Of a stretch of 64,000 nt of DNA, positions 52,938 through 61,748 are shown one piece after another. The notes under the pieces are model-generated. The model had not been told where the DNA came from and did not search any database. It was given only the letters and a program-made list of their open reading frames with translations. Origin of the DNA: Poritiphilus sp965212595 (GTDB lineage Bacteria; Bacteroidota; Bacteroidia; Flavobacteriales; Flavobacteriaceae); assembly GCA_965212595.1 (NCBI GenBank), contig CBDBVE010000020.1, forward strand, positions 103,311 through 167,310. The letters run 5' to 3'. Made by a program: the position numbers and the translations under genes. The number at the start of each line of letters is the position of its first letter. Positions within the stretch are counted from its first letter, which is position 1.

Positions 52938-55172
52938 TTATCCTATAATTTCCTTATTGGGTACTTCCAGCAATTCTGGGTACTTATTAAAAGGTTGATT
53001 ATATATTCTTTTACCTGTCGCCGCCTTAAACGCGTTGGCGATTGCACCTCCGGCAGGCGGTAAAGTTGGCTCACCCAAACCGGTTGGAGACAGCTCGTTT
53101 TTGATAAAGTGAGTTTCAACCACCGGAGCCTCTTTCATTCGGATAAGGCGATATTTATCGAAATTGGTGGCCATAGGGGCCCCATCCTTAAACTCAAGAT
53201 TTCCGTACATTGAATGCCCAATTCCATCTACTACGCCGCCTTCAATTTGATTTAAAGCACCAAGCGGGTTTATCACAATTCCGCAATCTATAACACAAGT
53301 TACTTTTTTGACAACCGGCGTACCATTCTCTATTTCCACATCGGCAACCTCTGCTACATGAGTATTGTGACAATAGTAATTCACAAAACCTTGGTACACT
53401 CCTTCTGGTTTATTTCCCCATCCAGATTTCTCAACCGCCACTTTAATCACCTCCTCCATACGTTCAGGTGAATATTCAATGCGTTCGTCTTCTACACCCT
53501 TTACATTTTGCAACAGATCTAAACGAAGTTGGATCTTATCTACATCCATTACTTCGGCCAACTCATCAAAGAAGCTCTGTTCTGCGAAGGCAAGGAAATT
53601 TGTATAAGGCGCTCTCCAGGCACCAGTAGTTATACTACTATTGTAATTGGTGGCGTCAACCTGATAGTTTTCTATGGCTCCTGCCGGAAAGAAGTTCGGG
53701 ATCAAGCCATACATATTATCATTTATTGCCGCCTCCTTTAAGTGATAAGCGGTAACCTTACCATCTTTAATACCTGCTTTTATTCTATATTTTATGGCCG
53801 GCCTGTAAATACCATCTGCCATATCATCCTCTCTACTGTAAACCACTTTTACAGGTTTTTGAATGGCGTTTGAAATTTCTGCCGCTTCAAGGACGAAATC
53901 ACCAAACAACCTTCTTCCAAATCCCCCGCCCATTCTGGTCATTTCAAGATGAATTTCCTCCGGCTTTCTCTCTAACATCGCAGATACAAGACCAGCCTTC
54001 CATGCAGGAGTTTGAATAGGTCCCACAAGATGTACCTTATCTGAAGTCACATTTGCATAGAAATTCATTGGCTCAAGGCAATTGTGTGGTAAAAACGGTG
54101 ATTCATACGTTCTTTCCAAAACCTGATCTGCCTGAGCAAAAGCCCTTTTTACATCTCCATCCTTCCGCATGGTCTCAAACTTACTTCCATCTAATAATTC
54201 GGTAAGTATTTTATCATGGCTCTCCGTGTTTTCAATTGTGGAATCATCTGCCCATTCTGCTTTTATAGCTTTCTTGGCCTGCATGGCCTGCCACATGGTT
54301 TTGGCAATCACTGCTACTTTATCTGTCCCCGATATTTTGCTTGAAAAACTGGGGTCTTTCTCTAAAAGCCCTCTTACCTTCTCTCCAAATTTCACTACCT
54401 CTATGACTCCAGGCATGTTCTTTGCTTCCGAGTCATCATAGGAAACCAATTTCTTCCCAAAAGAGGAAGGCCTAACGACGGCCGCATATACCATACCCTC
54501 AGTTTTATAATCAAGTCCAAATAGTGGTTTCCCGGTGACAATTTCATCAATATCTACATTAGATTTATCTGTGCCAATAATTTTAAAATCCTTGACCTCT
54601 TTAAGCGCCACATTTTCTGGTACTTCGAGCGCGGCGGCTTCTTTAACCACCTCGCCATAACCCAAGCTAGCACCCGATGCATTGGTGATTACCCCATCGC
54701 TTGTTGTACACTCCGAAGGGTCTACTCCCCAACGTGCCGCCGCTGCAGACACCAACATATGTCGTGCCGTAGCTCCGGTTTGCCTTAAGGGTTCCCAACC
54801 AAAACGAATAGATTGACTACCCCCAGCTACTTGTCTCTGATAGTTTTCGGTATCTAAGGCTCCCTGTACCACGTTAACCATGTCCCAGGAAACATCTAAT
54901 TCTTCTGCGATGATCATGGGCATAGAGGTTTTTACGCCCTGACCAATTTCTGGGTTCGGAGAGAAAATAGTTACTGCTCCGTTATCCGCAATTTTTATAA
55001 ATGCGTTGAAATCATTATAGTTTAAGTCTGCAAGGTCTACGGGAGGTTCAGCCTTGGGTTTACAAGCCTGAAAAAAATTAAATCCGATTAATAACCCGCC
55101 TCCGGCTAAAGAGCTGGTTCGCATAAAATCCCTTCTGCTGAACGTAAATGCTGGTGTTTTTGAAGTTGACAT
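52938..55172 (-). CDS. iorB: Molybdenum hydroxylase large subunit (isoquinoline 1-oxidoreductase type), Tat-exported
   Basis: 744 residues. The N-terminus has the twin-arginine motif SRRDFMR (about 13-19) and a hydrophobic stretch ending FFQAC, so it is folded with its cofactor in the cytosol and exported, perhaps as a lipoprotein. Family marks are NPEIGQGVKTSMP, GGSQSIRFGW, MGGGFGRR, TGAWRAPYTN and GLGEPTLPPAGGAIANA with the catalytic Glu. Members of the IorB group oxidise N-heterocycles or aldehydes in the periplasm. The substrate is unknown. It pairs with the iron-sulfur subunit 21 bases upstream. Confidence 0.9.
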   Translation of the reverse strand: MSTSKTPAFTFSRRDFMRTSSLAGGGLLIGFNFFQACKPKAEPPVDLADLNYNDFNAFIKIADNGAVTIFSPNPEIGQGVKTSMPMIIAEELDVSWDMVNVVQGALDTENYQRQVAGGSQSIRFGWEPLRQTGATARHMLVSAAAARWGVDPSECTTSDGVITNASGASLGYGEVVKEAAALEVPENVALKEVKDFKIIGTDKSNVDIDEIVTGKPLFGLDYKTEGMVYAAVVRPSSFGKKLVSYDDSEAKNMPGVIEVVKFGEKVRGLLEKDPSFSSKISGTDKVAVIAKTMWQAMQAKKAIKAEWADDSTIENTESHDKILTELLDGSKFETMRKDGDVKRAFAQADQVLERTYESPFLPHNCLEPMNFYANVTSDKVHLVGPIQTPAWKAGLVSAMLERKPEEIHLEMTRMGGGFGRRLFGDFVLEAAEISNAIQKPVKVVYSREDDMADGIYRPAIKYRIKAGIKDGKVTAYHLKEAAINDNMYGLIPNFFPAGAIENYQVDATNYNSSITTGAWRAPYTNFLAFAEQSFFDELAEVMDVDKIQLRLDLLQNVKGVEDERIEYSPERMEEVIKVAVEKSGWGNKPEGVYQGFVNYYCHNTHVAEVADVEIENGTPVVKKVTCVIDCGIVINPLGALNQIEGGVVDGIGHSMYGNLEFKDGAPMATNFDKYRLIRMKEAPVVETHFIKNELSPTGLGEPTLPPAGGAIANAFKAATGKRIYNQPFNKYPELLEVPNKEIIG

Positions 55173-55193
55173 GTTTTTTGCTTTGATTGATTA

Positions 55194-55655
55194 TTAACCC
55201 ATTTTCTCTGCTGCCAGTTCCACAGCTCTATAAATACGATTGTAAGAAGCACATCTACAAATATTCCCATGCATGGCATTTTTGATCTCTTCCGAATTGG
55301 GATTCGAATTTTTTTCCAAAAAGGCCGAAGCTGTCATTATCTGACCTGCCTGACAGTATCCACATTGCGGAACATCCACTTCTTTCCAGGCCTGCTGAAC
55401 AGGATGGGAACCGTCTTCGGAAAGGCCCTCTATAGTTGTTATTGACTGTCCTTCTATCTGGGCCACTGTTAGCGAACAGCTGCGCACTGCATTACCATCC
55501 ATGTGCACAGTGCAGGCGCCGCATTGGGCTATTCCACAACCGTATTTCGTACCCACTAAATCTAAATGGTCGCGCAAGACCCAAAGCAATGGGGTGTCTT
55601 CGCTCACCTCTACGGTACGTTTCTCGTTGTTAACTTTAAACTGATACGTTGGCAT
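55194..55655 (-). CDS. iorA: (2Fe-2S)-binding subunit of the molybdenum hydroxylase
   Basis: 153 residues. First cluster: C40, C45, C48 and C60 (KYGCGIAQCGACTV). Second: QCGYCQAGQIM and NICRCASYNRI. It has no signal peptide and is probably exported together with the Tat-signal-bearing large subunit. No FAD subunit is encoded next to it, as usual for this type, which passes electrons to a cytochrome or other acceptor. It is the first gene of a leftward run that includes moaD, moaA, mobA and moeB. Confidence 0.92.
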   Translation of the reverse strand: MPTYQFKVNNEKRTVEVSEDTPLLWVLRDHLDLVGTKYGCGIAQCGACTVHMDGNAVRSCSLTVAQIEGQSITTIEGLSEDGSHPVQQAWKEVDVPQCGYCQAGQIMTASAFLEKNSNPNSEEIKNAMHGNICRCASYNRIYRAVELAAEKMG

Positions 55656-55886
55656 ATTTTGTTGTTTTAGGTGTTTTAATACTTTGAGAATCTCTTTAAA
55701 GGTATCAAAAATAAAGGCAAGGCGTAGGCCTTTAACAATTCGTTAAATGTTAAAATAAGTATTAGCCGACATTTGCGAACTGGGACAAATCTCGGCTGTA
55801 TTCTTAACATGTTTTAACAAAGTTTTTATTGCCCCTCATAATTTTATAAGGTTTTGGCCGTTCTGATGGAAGAACCGAAAACCCAT

Positions 55887-56981
55887 ATGAACATGAAATC
55901 ACTTCTTAGAACTGCCTGCTTTTTTTCCTTAATTACTTTTTTTATCTCTTGCGGAAATGCTGATGACGATGTAAGTTTTGACCTTAACCAGGGAGGCTTA
56001 GGTGAAGGTAAGCCTGTAGATGAATGCCTGAACCTGGGAGAAAGCGATCTTGTACTCTCAATTCAGGATCAGTTTACTACACTTCCCGGGAAAGTGTCTA
56101 TTTTCTTTAAAGTATCAGACACCAATGGGAATCCGGTACCCGGACTAACGGCAGACCAGTTTACAATTTACGAACAAGGCAGGAATGACGATTGTTTTAA
56201 TACCATATCTACTTCAGAATCACTTGCTCGAATTTCTCCGAACTCACAAATCTTCCAAAATAACACATTGCTGGTGCTCGACTTAAGTAACAGTGTTCTT
56301 AGCAGTAGCCTTGACGAACTGAAGACCGCATCGATTAGTTTTATTAATAATGTAATGCCAGAAGCAGCAGAGGAGTCATTTAAAATGGCTATTTATTGGT
56401 TTGATGGAGAAGACGAGTTACATTTACTTAATGCCCTGTCTCCTTCCAAAACCGAATTGATCGCTGCAATAGATGGTATCACTTCTGATATAAGCAATGA
56501 CCCGTCAACCGACCTTTATGGCGCTGTGATCAAGGCGGCCGATATTGCCGAAGATCTGGTCAAGGAAAGCAATAGCAATAATAGTATTGGTGCGGCATCA
56601 GTTGTCCTTTTTACTGATGGTACAGACCAGGCTTCTCGTTTTACAGAAACTTCTGCGCTTAAAAAAGTGAATGAGGCCAACGCCAATGTTTCTTTCTTTT
56701 CTATTGGCCTTGGAGGCGAAATAGATGCAGACGTACTTATGGAAATTGGGAAGACTTTTAGTGTCTTTGCTGGAAACGAGCAGGAGTTAGAAGCCACATT
56801 TAACGATATTTCGTTCCGCGTGTCGCAACAAGCAAATAGTTTTTACTTATTTGAATACTGCAGCCCCAAGCGTGATGGTAGTGGTGAAAACAATCTAGCC
56901 ATTCAGGTCACAGAAGGCAGTCTCCAGGGCGCCGTACAAACTAAATTTAATGCTAAGGGCTTTACCGGCGGATGTGAGTAG
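55887..56981 (+). CDS. VWA-domain lipoprotein
   Basis: About 364 residues from the ATG at 55887; further ATGs at 55854 and 55893 are in frame. It has a lipobox ending FFISC. An N-terminal beta-sandwich segment with VSDTNGNPVPGLTADQFTIYE resembles the domain often found before VWA domains. The VWA domain follows (about 130-330) with the metal site DLSNSVLSSS, DPSTDLYG and FTDGTD. It probably binds a protein or peptidoglycan partner in the periplasm. Function unknown. Confidence 0.75.
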   Translation: MNMKSLLRTACFFSLITFFISCGNADDDVSFDLNQGGLGEGKPVDECLNLGESDLVLSIQDQFTTLPGKVSIFFKVSDTNGNPVPGLTADQFTIYEQGRNDDCFNTISTSESLARISPNSQIFQNNTLLVLDLSNSVLSSSLDELKTASISFINNVMPEAAEESFKMAIYWFDGEDELHLLNALSPSKTELIAAIDGITSDISNDPSTDLYGAVIKAADIAEDLVKESNSNNSIGAASVVLFTDGTDQASRFTETSALKKVNEANANVSFFSIGLGGEIDADVLMEIGKTFSVFAGNEQELEATFNDISFRVSQQANSFYLFEYCSPKRDGSGENNLAIQVTEGSLQGAVQTKFNAKGFTGGCE

Positions 56982-57327
56982 CCTTATAAAGGTTGACAGC
57001 TCGCAGTTGGCAGTTGGATATTATCTACTTTTTTAATTTTTCGAAATTGTATTGCAGTCTAAGCTATTAACTTTCTCAAAGGCGAGCTAAGTACCCTGGA
57101 TAGACCGGACGTATCTAAAAACAGCAAAAAAAGCCCTGAACTCCTGTTTGGCGGGTGGTTTCGTCTGCTTTTGGCTTTATTTCCATATTGTCATTCATCG
57201 AATACTTTGGTATTGAAGTAGGGTTTTGGTAAGTCCAAATGTTTTATACCTACAAACCTCAAAAACCCTTTGCAACTAAATACATCCTAGAAACCAGTAA
57301 CGTTGTCTAATTTAAAATTGAAAAGTC
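56982..57327. other. Gene-free spacer before a small membrane protein
   Basis: About 345 bases. A short low-complexity direct repeat (GCAGTTGGCAGTTGG, 57003-57017) recalls those at 46710-46740. Near 57125-57175 a GCC run and a GGCTTTATTT segment could form a weak hairpin. I see no other gene. Confidence 0.35.
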
Positions 57328-57495
57328 ATGGATGTTATCTACCAAATTATCAAGCAGAGTGCAATAGGACCTTTATCAAATTGGTATAAAAGTGCGGTAT
57401 TGACCTTATTTTCTTCAATAGTGATTACATTATTTATTATGCTAGTACTATTGGCTAAATACGGTGCCGAGACTCCGCTTAGCTTCGGATTCTAG
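57328..57495 (+). CDS. 55-residue single-helix membrane micro-protein
   Basis: A frame with ATG at 57328 and TAG at 57493. The product has an amphipathic N-terminus (MDVIYQIIKQSAIGPLSNWY), one strong hydrophobic helix (about 23-43) and a short polar end. A good terminator follows 32 bases after the stop, which supports it as a real transcribed gene. I recognise no family. Confidence 0.55.
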   Translation: MDVIYQIIKQSAIGPLSNWYKSAVLTLFSSIVITLFIMLVLLAKYGAETPLSFGF

Positions 57496-57527
57496 TCACA
57501 AGCACTATAAAATTATAAGCAAACCAT

Positions 57528-57562
57528 ATGCGCTCTTACCTGGTGAGAAGCGCATTTCTTTT
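57528..57562 (+). terminator. Terminator after the membrane micro-protein
   Basis: ATGCGCT (57528-57534) pairs with AGCGCAT (57549-57555), and CTTACC pairs with GGTGAG inside, giving a long stem. A TTTCTTTTTT run follows. It probably stops the rightward micro-protein transcript before the convergent M14 gene. Confidence 0.75.
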
Positions 57563-57577
57563 TTAAACCAATTAAGA

Positions 57578-59047
57578 TTAGCGGTAGATCATTGCATTTT
57601 TAAAGTTGCTCTTACCGGTTTGAAGGTCTATTAAAAACCCGTTGATCACTGCATATTTGAACTCCCCATCCTTAGCGAGTAAAAAGGTTGGGTTTATACC
57701 AACTTCTACCCGCAGTTCGGGAACTTCATAGTTGGGGCCTATCAAATGTAATGGGAGCGCTGAATTAAGCAAGCCATCAGGAAAGTTGTTTAGCTTTATA
57801 TACGTGTATCCTTTTTTTAAGAGTTCTAAGGCATCAATATCGCTTAGTTCATCGATAGAATTCAATGTTTTTGGAAACACACTTCCCTGCCTTATAACAT
57901 AACCCGAGGCGTCAAGTGTCTGATAACCATAGTAGGTAGACAAATCTCCCTGGTCAATAATTCTGCTGCTGTACCAAAAATTTTGATGATCTTCCAAATC
58001 TACCTCCAACCGTTGTATGCCTATATCCAGGATGTAAGATTCGCCCAAAAGTTCATACGTGGCTTTTTCAACTTTTAGATCGAAGAGCTTTCTATCGTTT
58101 TCAGGAATCTTTTCGTAGTCTTCCAGTGAGATTTCCTTGTAATTACCTTTGGCAATCGTATAAATTGCCGATAAAATTGAAACATAATTCAGTTTACGGA
58201 TCTCCTGCTTTTCGATATCGTCTATATATCCTCCGGATTCTATCAGAATAGTGCTGGTACCCCACTTTTGTATGTTATCGCCAAAGGCTCTGGGTTCAAA
58301 ATCGTCATTGTACCTACCCACCTGACCAGGAGCGTATTTCTGAATAATAGAATTCATAAATACGATCACGCGCATGGCGTCTCCCCTACCCTCATTGATT
58401 TCTTTTTCATAATTATAGGCGGGTGCCAAATATGAAATGGTGGCAGGTTTTTCTGTTCGTTCCGCGTTGTAATAGGTACTCTGATCGTGCAGGTTAAAAC
58501 CAAAATCTGCTTCCAGGCTATCTCTGACTCGTTTTAGGGTTCTCCCTTCAGGAGATTGCAGACGAAGAGCGTCTCTATTAATATCTATTCCCAGCGTGTT
58601 TCTCCTCTGAAAGACTTCGGCACCATCGGGGTTTAGCATTGGAAGAAAGTGCAACTTCAGGTTATTTAGAATGGCCTCTTTTTCAGATTTAAAATCCGAA
58701 CTATCTAAAAAATTGAGGATATCAAAAATCGCCTGGGTCGCTGTTGGCTCATTTCCATGCATTTGTGACCAAAGGAAAACATCGATGTTTCCCTGTCCAA
58801 TACTTATTAGAGAAAGTGAGCGCCCCTCTATAGATCTGCCAACCTCAGTTACCTCAAATTTGGAGTTAGCCTTAAACTTTGCAATTAAGGGCTGCAAATC
58901 TTTATGTTTTATTCTTCTTGTGGCTATACTAGATTCTTTGTAGGTCTCATAACTTTCATATAAAGAAGTGGTTATATCCATATCCTGACCGCAGCTCAGC
59001 GTTAGAAAGGTAAGGCTTAAAAAAGTGCTGAATATTTTTACTTTCAT
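57578..59047 (-). CDS. M14-family zinc carboxypeptidase lipoprotein
   Basis: 489 residues with a lipobox ending LTLSC. The catalytic domain (about 45-300) has the zinc pair HGNE (H97, E100) in SQMHGNEPTATQ, PMLNPDGAE and the arginine in DINRDAL, and the third ligand His is in GFNLHDQSTYY. Members cut C-terminal or cross-link residues from peptides or peptidoglycan. The C-terminal 180 residues are a family-specific extension. It starts overlapping the amidase stop by 4 bases, suggesting one operon of envelope hydrolases. Confidence 0.88.
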   Translation of the reverse strand: MKVKIFSTFLSLTFLTLSCGQDMDITTSLYESYETYKESSIATRRIKHKDLQPLIAKFKANSKFEVTEVGRSIEGRSLSLISIGQGNIDVFLWSQMHGNEPTATQAIFDILNFLDSSDFKSEKEAILNNLKLHFLPMLNPDGAEVFQRRNTLGIDINRDALRLQSPEGRTLKRVRDSLEADFGFNLHDQSTYYNAERTEKPATISYLAPAYNYEKEINEGRGDAMRVIVFMNSIIQKYAPGQVGRYNDDFEPRAFGDNIQKWGTSTILIESGGYIDDIEKQEIRKLNYVSILSAIYTIAKGNYKEISLEDYEKIPENDRKLFDLKVEKATYELLGESYILDIGIQRLEVDLEDHQNFWYSSRIIDQGDLSTYYGYQTLDASGYVIRQGSVFPKTLNSIDELSDIDALELLKKGYTYIKLNNFPDGLLNSALPLHLIGPNYEVPELRVEVGINPTFLLAKDGEFKYAVINGFLIDLQTGKSNFKNAMIYR

Positions 59048-59766
59048 TGGATCTCTTGTTTTTTGGGTACCTTTTTAAAATTAAACTTTTTGGTGGCGTC
59101 GCGCACCTTTCCCATAAATTCTTTTCCGGGATCATCTTTTACTGTTCGATAGCCTGCATCTTTTTCTAACCAAAGTTCATGCCCCTCAAATTGGGTATAC
59201 TCATAATGCCCTATAAGGTATTCGATATCATATTTGTCTGCCAGGTATTCAACTAGCCAAATATTGGCTTCTAACTGGGCTTCTGTCAGAGGCAGTTGGT
59301 CGGTCCCACCAACATTTTCAATACCAATAGAGCAATGGTTTAAACCTATGATGTGCCTTGCCATGGTAGTTTCAGGCATTAAGCGATAAATTGTCCCATC
59401 TCTATCTACCATAAATTGTGAAGAAACATTAAGAGCACTGGCAGTGTTAATATCGGGGCGGGTATTCGCAAGACTTGGGCTATTAAAAGTTTCGAAAGAC
59501 TCTTCAAAGGTGGGAATCACCGTCCAGTGGAGCACAATCATTTTAGGAGTAATAGTTGATGTATTTGTTTCCAGGCCGTATCTCTTCGCCATGTAAGCTA
59601 TGGTCAGTCTTTCTCGCTCCTTATTGAAGACAATGGGCTTATCTTTGATCACATTAGAATTCGTACAGCTAAAAAACAGAACTGTCATAAGAAGCTGCCA
59701 GAACAGGCCCTTGGATGTTAGCTTTGGATTTCTATTCCATTTAGTGTTTTTCAACTGTACTGTCAT
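59044..59766 (-). CDS. N-acetylmuramoyl-L-alanine amidase lipoprotein
   Basis: About 240 residues from the ATG at 59766; an ATG at 59778 is also possible. A lipobox ends LFFSC. The amidase_2 domain has MIVLHWTV (zinc His), GLNHCSIGIENVGG and LIGHYEYTQ (further ligand and catalytic residues). It cleaves the amide between muramic acid and the peptide stem of peptidoglycan. The 5' end overlaps the upstream 3D-domain gene by about 26 bases, so the two are coupled. Confidence 0.87.
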   Translation of the reverse strand: MTVQLKNTKWNRNPKLTSKGLFWQLLMTVLFFSCTNSNVIKDKPIVFNKERERLTIAYMAKRYGLETNTSTITPKMIVLHWTVIPTFEESFETFNSPSLANTRPDINTASALNVSSQFMVDRDGTIYRLMPETTMARHIIGLNHCSIGIENVGGTDQLPLTEAQLEANIWLVEYLADKYDIEYLIGHYEYTQFEGHELWLEKDAGYRTVKDDPGKEFMGKVRDATKKFNFKKVPKKQEIQ

Positions 59767-60163
59767 TTTCAACTGCATATTGAATTTTCAATTTCTTTTT
59801 CCCCCAATACCTTGCTTTGTTTACGTCGGTCCCCATGTAGATATCTATTCTATTCTTCCAGCGCATATTCATTTTATCTTTTACCAAGTAAACCATTTCC
59901 AAGCCTTCAATTTTAACCTGGGTATTGTGCTTTAATCCTTTTGCGATAAGGTCTCGAGAAACCGCTATACATCTCATACCTGGCTTTAAGGTATCTCCCC
60001 AGGCAGTAATGTTGGGGTTGCCCGATGTTTGCCATGAAACCGAATTGTAAGCGGAAACTGTAACTTCCAGAGATTTCCAAACATATTCCGGCCTTGGTTC
60101 CTGGCAGGAAGTCCAGAAACACGACAAAAACAAGTAAACCAAAATCGGTACGAGCCTACTCAT
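59741..60163 (-). CDS. 3D-domain lipoprotein
   Basis: 140 residues with a lipobox ending FWTSC. The rest is a 3D (three-Asp) barrel: VTVSAYNSV, NITAWGDTLKPG, CIAVSRDL, VYLVKDKMN and the RIDIYMG strand near the end, with the Asp pattern of MltA and related lytic enzymes. It is probably a peptidoglycan-related enzyme. It lies 5 bases after the stop of the cytochrome/VCBS gene in one direction, so it is likely in the same operon as the amidase and the peptidase. Confidence 0.82.
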   Translation of the reverse strand: MSRLVPILVYLFLSCFWTSCQEPRPEYVWKSLEVTVSAYNSVSWQTSGNPNITAWGDTLKPGMRCIAVSRDLIAKGLKHNTQVKIEGLEMVYLVKDKMNMRWKNRIDIYMGTDVNKARYWGKKKLKIQYAVENDSTVEKH

Positions 60164-60168
60164 CTTCT

Positions 60169-61671
60169 TTAATTTAGTTTATTTCTAAGAATCATAATGT
60201 CAGCGTCCTTCTCTTCCCAGACCTTAGAAAGGGAATCGGGCACAGGTGTAAACGAGTAAGTAAATGAACTTAAAACAATGTCTTTGTCGCCATCTTCATC
60301 GATATCAGCTGCATCGATTAAAAACCACCTGCCCAATTTTGCATTATCAAGGGCGAATGGCGCAAACCTGAAACTTTCCGAATCTTTGTTCTCAAGATAA
60401 ACAAACGAAAGGATCTTGTTTTTACTGTAGTCCGGAAAGGTGGCCACAAGGGCAAAATCTAGATCACCATCCTCGTCAAAATCCTGAGCAACCATCCTTG
60501 TCGCTCCGTTCAAGGCATAAAAGTATTTTTCATTAAAACTCCCGTTCTCATTAATATAAATTCTCATACCATGGTACGGTTTGGGAACATAGGACTTGTC
60601 GGCGTTATCACCATGCACGCTAATGATGTCCAGGTCACCGTCTCCATCGTAATCGATCAACTCAAACCAGCTACTACCATATAAAGGGCTGAATTCGAGC
60701 TTTTGGTCTAGCTCGAAATTAAGTCCTGATCGCTGATACAAAAAAACCACTTCTTCCCTTCCCTGGGCTGCCAGTACGGCCAGGTCTCTTTTTCCATCTC
60801 CATCTAAATCCTTCGCAATTGTCCGCACTATGCCAGACCTGTTTAAAAGCACTCTTTTTTCGTATTCCGAGCTGTCTGACTTTACGAAAAGTGAAAGCGA
60901 ACCGCTGTGATGCCCGAACTCAGAAACTATGATTTCATCGCTGCCGTCCTCATTGAGGTCGGTAACCAAAGTATGTACAGGTCTGTGCAGCTTTTGCAAA
61001 GCCTCTATACCCAATTCATCCTTTGAGATCACTAAGCTTCCAACAGGCAGTTGTGATGGGTTCATATTACCCATACTCGTCGCATAGGTACTTCCTTGGC
61101 TCACTGAGAAATCTACCAGGGCTGTCTCGTACTGATCAACAATAGTGAGCGACTCATTTTTGAAATTGTAATTCAACAGCTCACCCGACATATCGCCAAG
61201 GATTAAATTTGCAGTCTGCTCATCAAATTGCAAAAAAGTAAAGAAGGACCCTGGGATGCTGTCTAATGATATAGGGCTTGCTTCAAATTGAGTCAAATAT
61301 TCCAAATCATTAGAACTATCGGAAACGGGCATTTCTTCCGGAGCGTTTTTTAATATGTAGTGCTGAAGCAATTCCCAATCCTCCCTGCTGATCGTTGGCT
61401 TAAGAGGGTATATCCCTGAGTTAACAACGGCTTCATACTCTCTATATGAGAGTCCTGCAAAAGGGTTATAAGTAGAATCCCGTATACCCATTCTGGCCGC
61501 CATATCAGGAAGTACAGAACTTTCCCATATGTCTCTTGGTAAGTTGTTTATTTCAGGTGCTTTATGGCAACTTGCGCAGTGCGAAGCATAAAGTTCTACG
61601 GCTCTTTTCTCTTTCCGCCCTGAACATGCCAGGCATAGTAAAATGCACATTAAAAGGATTGTCCTTTGCAT
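60169..61671 (-). CDS. Lipoprotein with cytochrome c and VCBS/FG-GAP repeats
   Basis: 500 residues with a lipobox (LACSG). A single heme c site HCASCH (C32, C35, H36) opens a small cytochrome domain (to about 115). VCBS/FG-GAP beta-propeller blades follow, with DLNEDGSDEI, DLDGDGKRDL, DYDGDGDLDI, DFDEDGDLDF and DIDEDGDKDI calcium-type loops. Such proteins often serve as periplasmic electron-linked binding modules in marine Bacteroidota. The ligand is unknown. It leads the leftward envelope operon. Confidence 0.85.
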   Translation of the reverse strand: MQRTILLMCILLCLACSGRKEKRAVELYASHCASCHKAPEINNLPRDIWESSVLPDMAARMGIRDSTYNPFAGLSYREYEAVVNSGIYPLKPTISREDWELLQHYILKNAPEEMPVSDSSNDLEYLTQFEASPISLDSIPGSFFTFLQFDEQTANLILGDMSGELLNYNFKNESLTIVDQYETALVDFSVSQGSTYATSMGNMNPSQLPVGSLVISKDELGIEALQKLHRPVHTLVTDLNEDGSDEIIVSEFGHHSGSLSLFVKSDSSEYEKRVLLNRSGIVRTIAKDLDGDGKRDLAVLAAQGREEVVFLYQRSGLNFELDQKLEFSPLYGSSWFELIDYDGDGDLDIISVHGDNADKSYVPKPYHGMRIYINENGSFNEKYFYALNGATRMVAQDFDEDGDLDFALVATFPDYSKNKILSFVYLENKDSESFRFAPFALDNAKLGRWFLIDAADIDEDGDKDIVLSSFTYSFTPVPDSLSKVWEEKDADIMILRNKLN

Positions 61672-61748
61672 TTAATTATATTAGCGCTACTAAAGTAATA
61701 CCATAATCTGAAAAAGCAATTTCGAATAAAAAACCAAGTAAAGCACTT

